Positions 27,620 through 35,457 of a stretch of 64,000 nucleotides of DNA are shown here, piece by piece. The stretch's first letter is position 1; the number at the start of each line of letters is the position of its first letter. The stretch lies in the NCBI RefSeq assembly GCF_901538265.1, contig NZ_LR593886.1, forward strand, positions 4,981,738 through 5,045,737, written 5' to 3'. The notes under the pieces are model-generated. The model saw nothing but the letters and a program-made list of their open reading frames with translations. It was not told the DNA's origin and did not search any database. Position numbers and translations under genes: made by a program. The DNA comes from Gemmata massiliana (GTDB lineage Bacteria; Planctomycetota; Planctomycetia; Gemmatales; Gemmataceae).

Positions 27620-29776
27620 ATGACATTCACACGATCCCGAACCGCGCGACTGTGGGGTACGGTGGCCGCTGTCGCGTTGCTCGCGGCGCCGGTCTCCGCG
27701 CAACCGAAGGCGGATATTAACGAGGCGACCGAGAAGGCGATGAAGGCCGCCTCCGCCAAAGTCGCCCCGTCAATTGTGAAGATCGAAACGGCTGGCGGCG
27801 CCGAAACCGTCTCGGAGAAGAAGGGTGCGGGGCCGGGCATTCGCAAGGGTGTCGGCCCGACGACGGGGCTGGTTGTTTCCCCGGACGGGTACATCATTTC
27901 CAGTGCGTTTAACTTCGCGAACAAACCCGCAAATATCTTCGTGACCGTGCCCGGGCGCGAGCGCGTCGTCGCGAAGATCGTGGCCAACGATCAGTCGCGT
28001 ATGCTCACGCTCCTGAAGATCGAGCTGAAAGATTTGCCCGTTCCCGACGCGGTCCCGAAGAAGGACGTCGAAATCGGTCAGTGGGGGCTTACGCTGGGGC
28101 GCACGCTCGACAACAGCGTGGACCACCCGCCGTCGATGAGCGTCGGTATCGTGAGCGCGACCAATCGTATTTGGGGCAAGGCGATCCAGACCGACGCGAA
28201 GACCTCGCCCGTGAACTACGGCGGGCCGCTCGTTTCCATCGAAGGGCGCGTGTACGGTGTCGTCGTGCCGGCCTCGAACCGGGCCGAGGGCGAAACGGCC
28301 GGCGTGGACGTGTACGACGGCGGGATCGGGTTCGCGGTTCCGCTGGAAGATATTCTCAAATCGCTACCGCGCTTGAAAGCGGGCCAGGATTTGCGCCGCG
28401 GGTTGCTCGGTGTGCAGCCGAAGGGCGAAGGGGTGTACAACCCGGCCGTGGTCGGCGCGATCCAGCCGGACTCCGCCGCGGCGCGGGCCGGGCTGCAGGT
28501 CAATGACAAGATCGTCGAACTCAACGGGAAGAAGGTTCAAGACTATTCAGCCCTTCAGCACTTGCTCGGGCCGCTCTACGAGAACGACGAAGTCGCACTC
28601 AAGGTGGTGCGCGGCGACAAAGAAATGGAGTTCAAGGGGGTCAAGCTCCTCGGGATCGCGACCGCGTATGTGCGAGCGTACCTCGGCATCCTGCCGATGC
28701 GGGACGACCCGGGGCCGGGGGTCGAGGTCCGCTTCGTGTACCCGAAGAGCCCGGCCGAGACCGCCGGGATCAAGGTCGGCGACCGCATCATGAAGTTCGG
28801 CTCGAACCCGCAACCGATTCAGAACCGCACCGCGTTCCTGAACGCGATTCAAACGCTGGCGCCGGGCGTTGAAGTTAAGATCGAGGTGAAGCGGAAAGAG
28901 GGCGGGAAGGTCGAAACGGTTTCAGCGAAGCTGGTCCCCACGCCCGACGAGGTGCCGGACAAGCTCCCGCTGCCGTCTTCCGCGGGCAAGGCGCTCGAAG
29001 GCCAGCCCAAGCCAAAAGACCCGCCCAAAGATCCGTTCCCCAAAGACCCGTTCCCGCCCAAGGGCCTGAGCGACGTGCGCGCGGACGCCGGCGGGCAGGA
29101 TGAAAAGAAGGACGACAAGAAAGACGAGAAGAAGGACAAGCCGAAGGTCGAAACGGGCTTCGTGACCCGGACCAACGCGGCGCTCGGGCGCGAGTACTGG
29201 ATGTACATTCCCGACAACTATGACGCGAACGTATCGCACGGTCTGATTGTGTGGTTCCACCCGGCCGGGCAGGGCGGCAAGGACGGCGAGAAGATGGGCC
29301 GGACGTTCCGCGATTTCGCCGAAGACAATCACTTCATCATCATGGGGCCGAAGGCAAATGGCGCCGACGGCTGGGTCGCGAGCGAAACCGAACTCGTGAT
29401 GCAGGACGTGAAAACGGTGCTCGGCCAGTACACGATCGACCGCGCCCGCGTCGTGGCCCACGGCATGGGGAGCGGCGGGCAGATGGCGTTCTATGTCGGG
29501 TTCAACGCGCGCGACGTGTTCCGCGGGGTCGGCACGTTGGGTGCGACACTAGGCACCGCGCCGAAGGACAGTGTCGCGAACCAACCGTTGTCGTTCTTCA
29601 TTTCGGGCGGTGACAAAGACCCGCTCATCAAGGAGATCGTGGAACACAAGAACCTGCTCACCGAGAAACGGTTCCCGGTGATCTTCCGCGAGATGAAGGA
29701 ATCGGGCAAAGAGTACTTCGACGAAACGACCTTCAAGGACTTCCTGAACTGGCTCGATTCGCTCGACCGGATTTGA
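27620..29776 (+). CDS. Pseudoprotease with two PDZ domains and an alpha/beta-hydrolase-like domain
   Basis: The 718-residue protein has a signal peptide ending near VSAQP and a trypsin-like domain in which all three catalytic positions are replaced (His by Phe97, Asp by Met128, Ser by Tyr200 in VNYGGPL). Two PDZ domains follow (about 255-345, AIQPDSAAARAGLQVNDKIV; about 350-445, VYPKSPAETAGIKVGDRIMK). A charged Lys/Asp linker leads to an esterase-like alpha/beta-hydrolase domain (about 510-718; LIVWFHPAGQGGKDGEK). Its nucleophile elbow reads G-M-G-S-G with Gly617 where Ser is expected, and the region expected to hold His reads SGKEYF. This is a fusion of two enzyme folds, both apparently inactive. 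It converges on the sigma-factor gene across a shared hairpin. Confidence 0.85.
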   Translation: MTFTRSRTARLWGTVAAVALLAAPVSAQPKADINEATEKAMKAASAKVAPSIVKIETAGGAETVSEKKGAGPGIRKGVGPTTGLVVSPDGYIISSAFNFANKPANIFVTVPGRERVVAKIVANDQSRMLTLLKIELKDLPVPDAVPKKDVEIGQWGLTLGRTLDNSVDHPPSMSVGIVSATNRIWGKAIQTDAKTSPVNYGGPLVSIEGRVYGVVVPASNRAEGETAGVDVYDGGIGFAVPLEDILKSLPRLKAGQDLRRGLLGVQPKGEGVYNPAVVGAIQPDSAAARAGLQVNDKIVELNGKKVQDYSALQHLLGPLYENDEVALKVVRGDKEMEFKGVKLLGIATAYVRAYLGILPMRDDPGPGVEVRFVYPKSPAETAGIKVGDRIMKFGSNPQPIQNRTAFLNAIQTLAPGVEVKIEVKRKEGGKVETVSAKLVPTPDEVPDKLPLPSSAGKALEGQPKPKDPPKDPFPKDPFPPKGLSDVRADAGGQDEKKDDKKDEKKDKPKVETGFVTRTNAALGREYWMYIPDNYDANVSHGLIVWFHPAGQGGKDGEKMGRTFRDFAEDNHFIIMGPKANGADGWVASETELVMQDVKTVLGQYTIDRARVVAHGMGSGGQMAFYVGFNARDVFRGVGTLGATLGTAPKDSVANQPLSFFISGGDKDPLIKEIVEHKNLLTEKRFPVIFREMKESGKEYFDETTFKDFLNWLDSLDRI

Positions 29777-29806
29777 GGTTGGTAGGTCAATTCTGATTCT
29801 GAACTC

Positions 29807-29852
29807 AATCGGCCGGTCCCGCGCATCATCCGGGACCGGCCGATTGTGTTTT
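29807..29852 (+). terminator. Intrinsic terminator between convergent genes
   Basis: A perfect 14-bp stem, AATCGGCCGGTCCC/GGGACCGGCCGATT, with an 11-base loop, is followed by GTGTTTTG on the plus strand. It may also act on the minus strand for the converging sigma-factor gene, although the T-tract there is weak. Confidence 0.85.
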
Positions 29853-29906
29853 GCGTGATGTGGACGTGAGTCGAACTGCACACTGGCGACGATCCGAAGC
29901 TGCCCA

Positions 29907-31679
29907 TCAATTCACGATCTTGCCGTTCAAGTACAGCCGATCGTAATGAGGGATACCGTTCTCGTTCCAGCTCGCCTCGACGCCGTGTTTGACACCATTC
30001 TTATAGTCGGTCACGGAACCGAGTTGCCCGTTTTCGTGCCAATTCGTCTGGCGCCCGTGGTACTCTCCGTCAGCATAATTCGCTTCACTGTGTTTGTTAC
30101 CATTCGCGTACCAGTGGGTCCACGTTCCGTGCAGTTTGCCGTTTCGGTACTGAATGGTGTAGTTCACTTTCCCGTCGGGGAACCAGCCCGTACCGGTCCC
30201 GTGAGCGACGTCAGCCGTATAGTGTTGCTCGTGGTTCTTGGCGCCGTTGTCGTGGTAACTCGTGAACACTCCGTCGGATTTGCCGTTCTTGTATTGGTAG
30301 TCGTAACTCTTCTGCCCGTTAATGTGCCAGGTCGTCCAAGTGCCCGTAAAGTCTTTGGGCGGGGCGACATGAACCCGTAGCGCGTTTTTCATGAGCTCGG
30401 GCCGCCGAATCATCTTGCCGGTATCGCGATAGCAGATTCTGACAATCCAGTGGTAATCGAGCCGATAACTGCCGTAATGACTATCGCCCTCCACGAGCCC
30501 CCCGCCGCTGTCTCCCGGCGTAAGTGGCGGGAGAATTTTGAGCATCTCGGATTTGTCTGACCCCGGCTCGATTCGGTCGACTTTCGCCTTCCACTCCGCT
30601 TCTCCACCGTCCTTGCTCGGCAAATAGACCGTTCCCGACGGGTACTTCGCAACGATCCGGCGCAACGCGGTTGCCGCTTTTTCGCGCGTGGTACTGTCGG
30701 GATCGTGAAGGGCTTTGATGTGCGCCGCGACCGCGGCTTCGTCGTCAAGCAAGTCCGTTCTCTTGTTTGTTGCAGGCGCTGATTTTTGAGACCGATCGGC
30801 CACGGCGTGGGGAGCAGGAGCGGTTTCGGGTCGGTCGAACCCGCTCAGCCCGACTGCGGTCGCAACAACGGCGAACACTAAAACGAGGCCGAGTCGTTTC
30901 GCACCTATCATTGATAGCCCTCTCGCGATCAGTGAACGAACCGGGAGCGGAAGTTCACAATCTGTCGGGTGCGTTGTCGCACTCAGCCCGCGTGTAATTC
31001 GTCGGGTGGCGATGGCCAGCAGCGGTGGGACCGGGACTGCCAGTGCCTCCTCGGTCAGTAGTAGCGCTCCGATTGACGACGGGGCCAGCCCGCGCCGGAT
31101 CAACCGGGCGCGCAGGCGCTCGCGCCCTCGTTCCAGGAGACCTTTGAGTTGGCTCGGTGTGCAGCCCATCTCGGCCGCGGCTTCTTCGCGACTTCGCCCT
31201 TCGAGCGCGCACAGGACGAGCGGGAGCCGGTAGTTTTCCGGGAGGCGTTTCAGTTCGTCGTCGAGAATTTGGCGCACCTCACTCCAACTCGCCTCGACCG
31301 CGGGTTCGCGCGGCGCTTCCGGAGCGATCCGTGCCTTGTCTCTCTGGGCGCGTGCGAATGTGACCCGTGCGCGGCGCACTAAGCGCAGCGCGACTCCGTG
31401 GAGCCAACTGCTCAGCGCACGTCGTTCGTGGATGGAACCAGCGTTCCGAGCCAGAACGAGGAACGTGGCTTGAAATGTGTCTTCGGCCGCGTGTTCGTCT
31501 CGAAGACCTCGGCGACAAACGCCCAGGACCATCGGCCCGTGCCGCTCCACAAGGGTAGCGAAGGCCGCCTCGTCGTGCTGGCGCACGAAGCGATCGAGCA
31601 GTTCTTGGTCGGATTCTCCTCGCCCGGCCACGAGTGCGCGCACGCTCTGGAGTAGTGGGTCCGCGGCCCTGGTTGCCAT
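29907..31679 (-). CDS. ECF sigma factor fused to membrane helix and MORN-repeat domain
   Basis: The protein has 590 residues from ATG 31679; the frame also offers a start at 31739, giving 20 extra basic residues. Residues about 1-190 are an ECF-type sigma-70 factor: region 2 (FVRQHDEAAFATLVERHGPM; DEHAAEDTFQATFLVLARNA) and region 4 (RLPENYRLPLVLCALEGRSR; MGCTPSQLKGLLERGRERL). A membrane helix lies near residues 265-285 (LGLVLVFAVVATAVGL). The remaining part is extracytoplasmic and ends in at least six MORN/YwqK-type repeats (NGKLHGTWTHWYANGNKHSE; NGVKHGVEASWNENG). A sigma factor tethered to its own outer domain suggests signal-dependent release or a built-in anti-sigma role; this is inference. 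Confidence 0.88.
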   Translation of the reverse strand: MATRAADPLLQSVRALVAGRGESDQELLDRFVRQHDEAAFATLVERHGPMVLGVCRRGLRDEHAAEDTFQATFLVLARNAGSIHERRALSSWLHGVALRLVRRARVTFARAQRDKARIAPEAPREPAVEASWSEVRQILDDELKRLPENYRLPLVLCALEGRSREEAAAEMGCTPSQLKGLLERGRERLRARLIRRGLAPSSIGALLLTEEALAVPVPPLLAIATRRITRGLSATTHPTDCELPLPVRSLIARGLSMIGAKRLGLVLVFAVVATAVGLSGFDRPETAPAPHAVADRSQKSAPATNKRTDLLDDEAAVAAHIKALHDPDSTTREKAATALRRIVAKYPSGTVYLPSKDGGEAEWKAKVDRIEPGSDKSEMLKILPPLTPGDSGGGLVEGDSHYGSYRLDYHWIVRICYRDTGKMIRRPELMKNALRVHVAPPKDFTGTWTTWHINGQKSYDYQYKNGKSDGVFTSYHDNGAKNHEQHYTADVAHGTGTGWFPDGKVNYTIQYRNGKLHGTWTHWYANGNKHSEANYADGEYHGRQTNWHENGQLGSVTDYKNGVKHGVEASWNENGIPHYDRLYLNGKIVN

Positions 31680-31779
31680 CGAACGCCTCCGTTGGATCGT
31701 CGGTGCCATCATAGTGTCGAACCGGTACCTGCGCGGCACGACGATTTTGAGGCACTCCGCACGGAAGGCGAGCGAACTT

Positions 31780-31827
31780 GGAAAAGACGAAACCCGCGCG
31801 TCGACGGATGCGACGCGCGGGCTTCGT
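31780..31827 (-). terminator. Intrinsic terminator for the HNH gene
   Basis: A 17-bp stem with one mismatch, ACGAAGCCCGCGCGTCG/CGACGCGCGGGTTTCGT on the minus strand with a 7-base loop, is followed by CTTTTCC. It lies 45 bases after the HNH stop codon. Confidence 0.85.
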
Positions 31828-31871
31828 GGGTCAGCAACTTGTCAGGGCACGTTGGCCGCGACCTCAGAATC

Positions 31872-32507
31872 TCACTTCAGTTCGACGTTCCAGTAGGCGT
31901 TGTCGATGAACGACTGCCACGACTGGTACTTCTTCTGCGTGAGCTTGAGGTTCAACAGCGGGCTGCGCTTCGGCTTCTCCGGCTTCCGGATCAGCGTCAT
32001 GTTCGCCTGCCGTGGGGTGCGCCCGCCCTTGCGGACGTTGCAGTCCACGCACGCGCACACAATGTTGTCCCAGGTGGTGCCACCGCCCTGGCTCCGGGGC
32101 ACAACGTGGTCCAGCGAGAGTTCCGTTGTCGGGAACCGCTTACCGCAGTACTGGCACTGGTTGTGGTCCCGGGCGAAGATGTTCCGCCGGTTGAACTTCA
32201 CCGTCTGCTTGGGCATCTTGTCGTAGCTCAAGAGCCGGATGACGCGCGGCGACAGCAACTCGGTGCTCGTGGTCCGAATCCAGTCGTCGTCCTCTTGGCG
32301 GAAGTTGGCGGCGCGGAAGGCACTCAACTCGGCCCACGACTCGAAGTTGTAGGTCGAGAACTGACCGTCCTCCATGCTGACCACTTCGGCCAGATCCTTA
32401 CACAATAGGCAGAACGCTCGGCGGACGGAGACCACGTGAACGGCCATGAACGTCTTGTTCAGCACCAACACGCTCGCGTCCAGGGCCGAGTAGGAGCCGA
32501 CATTCAT
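31872..32507 (-). CDS. HNH endonuclease
   Basis: The protein has 211 residues from ATG 32507; the frame extends to 32567. The centre shows an HNH/zinc motif: CQYCGKRF, LSLDHVVPRSQGG, WDNIVCACVDCNVRKG, so two CxxC-type pairs bracket the histidine. The N-terminal half (VLVLNKTFMAVHVVSVRRAF) is typical of the common bacterial HNH family of about 170-210 residues. Nuclease activity is expected from the family, but the cellular role is unknown. It is encoded 227 bases downstream of mcrC on the same strand, so a defence link is possible but not shown. Confidence 0.9.
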   Translation of the reverse strand: MNVGSYSALDASVLVLNKTFMAVHVVSVRRAFCLLCKDLAEVVSMEDGQFSTYNFESWAELSAFRAANFRQEDDDWIRTTSTELLSPRVIRLLSYDKMPKQTVKFNRRNIFARDHNQCQYCGKRFPTTELSLDHVVPRSQGGGTTWDNIVCACVDCNVRKGGRTPRQANMTLIRKPEKPKRSPLLNLKLTQKKYQSWQSFIDNAYWNVELK

Positions 32508-32734
32508 AGCGAAACGGCCTTTCTCAGTGGGACTGCGCGGCCGTCGGCAACGTACCGAGCGGTCCACTCGTCAGATGGAGAGGCGCGAGTGGGCGAGCAG
32601 GTTCAGTCGCTACCCCATCATAGCCGGTGGAAATTCGTCCCCGCAAGTGCCGACAAGCCCTCTTCGTGAACAGTTTCACAAGGGCTTCACGCCGAGCCTG
32701 TGCATCCAATACTCGCGCAAAAATCGGAACGTAA

Positions 32735-33889
32735 CTATTGAAGGCGGCAGTCGCGTGCGAGTTTCGTGATCGAACGGGTCAATTCCGCGGCGTCCCCGAT
32801 CACGCGCACACGGTAGCGCGACACGCGCACCCGTCCGTCCGGGGTGGTGAAGTGGGTGCGGGCGTCCGTGCGGCCCGGGTACACCAACCCGACCCGCTTC
32901 GCGCCCGTGAGGGTGGCGTATGCCAGTACCTGATGGAGGTCGTTCGCGTCGAGTGTGGTGGTTTTCCACTTCGCATCGAGTACCGCGCGCGCGACGCGAC
33001 GTTTGCGGATCACGATGTCTGGTTGGAGCGTGGTAGGACCGAGCGTGAAGCCGGGCTGTGCTTCAACACTCCATGTGTGGTGTGTGGCGAGTGTATGGGT
33101 GAGTGCTTCAGTTAGGTACCGCTCGAATGCCTGGCCGAGATCGATCAGAAACGCGCTACCCGCGTGAGCGAGCGGGTTCGCGCTCGCCAGTCCGTTCAGG
33201 ATTAGCTGGCTCACGTTGAGGAGCGGCCGATACGATTCTGCACGCGGTTCCGCACGGGCCACGACGAACGTGCGTTCTGTGACGGGTTGGGGAAGAACAC
33301 TCGCGAGCGGCACCACGGCGGACTCGATGCGCTGCCGAAGTGTGAGCGGCAGTTCTGTGCAATCGAGCAAAGCGACAGCGGTTGCTTTGGGTATCTGGTT
33401 CCACGGCGCGTTCAGATCGAAGACCGGTTCGTTGATGTAGAAGCGGTCGGGAAACGCGCGGGCCGCAGCGTCGCGCATCTGCTCGGCCGCCCGGAGCTTC
33501 CCTCGAAGGAACGACGATGTGGTTTCGACTTCACTATACCCTGCGACCAAGCCCGGCCGGGTGACAGCTTCAAGTTGGTCCACGAACTCGGTCGCGAGCA
33601 CGGCCAGCAGATCGGTTCCGGGCTCGTAAGTGGTCCCTTCGGCTTCGGGGGAAAGGCCGAGCAGGAGCCGCAGGTTCGGCCACGGGATCTTGGGGCGAAT
33701 GACGTATCGCGTGGAAGGGCCGGTAAGGAACCCGACGAACCCGCGGGGCGTGAGCCGGATCCGTCCGCGCTCGAATGTGGGGACGACGTCGATGAGGTGG
33801 CTCGCGTGAGCCAATAGGAAATCGATCTCCGCGCGCGGGAGGCGCACCCCACGCGCGCGGCGTTCGGTCAGCGTTACCGTGGGGGTCAC
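32735..33889 (-). CDS. mcrC: McrC-like restriction endonuclease subunit
   Basis: The protein has 384 residues if translation starts at GTG 33889, which overlaps the TGA of the preceding gene as GTGA and suggests translational coupling; the open frame reaches GTG 33937. The N-terminal part is typical of McrC (GFVGFLTGPSTRYVIRPKIP). The C-terminal half has the PD-(D/E)xK nuclease signature LQPDIVIRKRR followed by AVLDAKWK. McrC supplies the nuclease and stimulates GTP or ATP hydrolysis by McrB hexamers; together they cut modified DNA. Here mcrB lies two genes upstream, separated by a membrane protein gene. Confidence 0.9.
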   Translation of the reverse strand: MTPTVTLTERRARGVRLPRAEIDFLLAHASHLIDVVPTFERGRIRLTPRGFVGFLTGPSTRYVIRPKIPWPNLRLLLGLSPEAEGTTYEPGTDLLAVLATEFVDQLEAVTRPGLVAGYSEVETTSSFLRGKLRAAEQMRDAAARAFPDRFYINEPVFDLNAPWNQIPKATAVALLDCTELPLTLRQRIESAVVPLASVLPQPVTERTFVVARAEPRAESYRPLLNVSQLILNGLASANPLAHAGSAFLIDLGQAFERYLTEALTHTLATHHTWSVEAQPGFTLGPTTLQPDIVIRKRRVARAVLDAKWKTTTLDANDLHQVLAYATLTGAKRVGLVYPGRTDARTHFTTPDGRVRVSRYRVRVIGDAAELTRSITKLARDCRLQ

Positions 33890-35358
33890 GGGTTGTGCGG
33901 TTCCTCTGCGGGCAGTCCGCGATGCTCGGGCAGCCACAACCGATACCCGATCCCGGTTCCGGGGCCGTCGCTCCGGAATTCGGTGGGCTCGGTATCGATT
34001 TTGAACGGCGCGTTGGCCCAGAAACAGTATACCGCGATGCGGTCCGGGAAGACGCGGTAGGTGATCGGTTTGCCGTCGAACGGGCTGACGGGTACTGTCG
34101 GCAAGAAGGTCGGAGTGAGTTCAGCGAGATCCTTGGGCCACCGGCCGTTCTTGATCCGGAATCGCTCGCAGGCGATACACGTAGCCGCGGAAAGTAGATC
34201 CGCGCGGTTGCGCAACCCGGCTTCCGCGATCTTTTGGCACGACGGGGTGAGGAGGCGCGTGATGAGGTAGCGGTACTCTTTGGGCGGACCCCTTGGGATC
34301 TCGATCCTTTTGATTGCGGCGAGTTGCTCGTGGTGCGGTAGTTTCGACGCCTCAACGAACTCCGTGCTGAGCTGCAGGTACTTCGCACGGTCGCCCGGTA
34401 ACAGAGCCTTGTACACGCGGAACGCAGCGTAATGTTGCGGGCCGGGATTACTGGTTTGGGCGTAACTGAATACGTTCTCGGGCGGGATCGAGCCGTCTTC
34501 GATCCCCTGAAACGCCTTATCGATCATCGCCCGCTCGCCGCGCATCCCAATCTGAAACCAGGGTACGTCGGCTTCGGCGAGCAGTTCCGCTTGGAACTCC
34601 GCGAGGTCGTCCGTTGGCTCGCTCCACGCGAGTACCTGCATTCCCGTTTGCGCCGCGATCTTTGAGATCGCGATTCGGACCAACTGCGAAATCAGGATCG
34701 GTTCATCACCCACCGCACGCGCGATGCTCAGTGTCGCCCGGGCAGAAGAGATCCCGCGGCTCGGGTTCTTTTTGTGTATGGCCGCGAGGTGCGCGTCGTA
34801 CTGGAGTAGCGACGCGACCTGGCGCGCGCGATCGAGGTGCGGGAGCAGGGTGGCGATTGGGTCGGTATTGATGGTGAGCGGGAACGCTCCCGCGCGCTTG
34901 TTACGGAGGATCAGGGCCTTCGTGCGGACGACGGACGTGATCTGTTCGACCGTTTCTGCGCTTGTGATCGCGTCCGGTGGGGGCAGGTGATTGCTCGTGT
35001 TCTGGAGCCGCCAGCGGTTCGCGTCTTCGGACCGCTGCCACTCGCGAAATTCGTGCGGGATCTCGGCCGCGCACTCGGTCACAGATGCGGCCGCGTTGTC
35101 GTCTCCCTTTGCGTCGTTCTTCGCGCGCTCGGCGAGGATCGTTTCGGCGCGCCAACCGGGGTCTTCGGCGTCCAAGCGGTTGGTTGTTGCGTTCAACTGT
35201 CGCTGCCCGAGTCGCCCGACCTGCCACCGGCCGGTGAACCCGACCAGCACAATGACCGCGATGAAAATGAACCCCCACTGTGCGACTTTCCGTACCTTCC
35301 GGAAATGCTGGCGCGGGGGCGGAGGGGCGAAGTCATCGTCCGGGTCGATATCGGTCAC
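33886..35358 (-). CDS. Single-pass membrane protein within the mcrBC locus
   Basis: The 490-residue protein starts at GTG 35358. A short charged cytoplasmic tail precedes one membrane helix (FIFIAVIVLVGFTGRW, about residues 30-46); the rest would be outside. The body is helical (ATLSIARAVGDEPILISQLV). The C-terminal part (CERFRIKNGRWPKDLAELTP, then VPVSPFDGKPITYRVF) resembles the end of a widespread planctomycete family of unknown function that I cannot name. It begins 99 bases after mcrB and its stop codon overlaps the probable mcrC start as GTGA, so it is almost certainly in the operon. It is not a component of classical McrBC. Confidence 0.82.
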   Translation of the reverse strand: MTDIDPDDDFAPPPPRQHFRKVRKVAQWGFIFIAVIVLVGFTGRWQVGRLGQRQLNATTNRLDAEDPGWRAETILAERAKNDAKGDDNAAASVTECAAEIPHEFREWQRSEDANRWRLQNTSNHLPPPDAITSAETVEQITSVVRTKALILRNKRAGAFPLTINTDPIATLLPHLDRARQVASLLQYDAHLAAIHKKNPSRGISSARATLSIARAVGDEPILISQLVRIAISKIAAQTGMQVLAWSEPTDDLAEFQAELLAEADVPWFQIGMRGERAMIDKAFQGIEDGSIPPENVFSYAQTSNPGPQHYAAFRVYKALLPGDRAKYLQLSTEFVEASKLPHHEQLAAIKRIEIPRGPPKEYRYLITRLLTPSCQKIAEAGLRNRADLLSAATCIACERFRIKNGRWPKDLAELTPTFLPTVPVSPFDGKPITYRVFPDRIAVYCFWANAPFKIDTEPTEFRSDGPGTGIGYRLWLPEHRGLPAEEPHNP

Positions 35359-35457
35359 GAGCGCATCTCGGGTGGGGAGGGACCAGATTGAGACGCTTCT
35401 GCCGTTCGGTGATTTCGCCCGCCCGAAGAATCACGGGTCGTGGTGTGGCGAGCCCGG

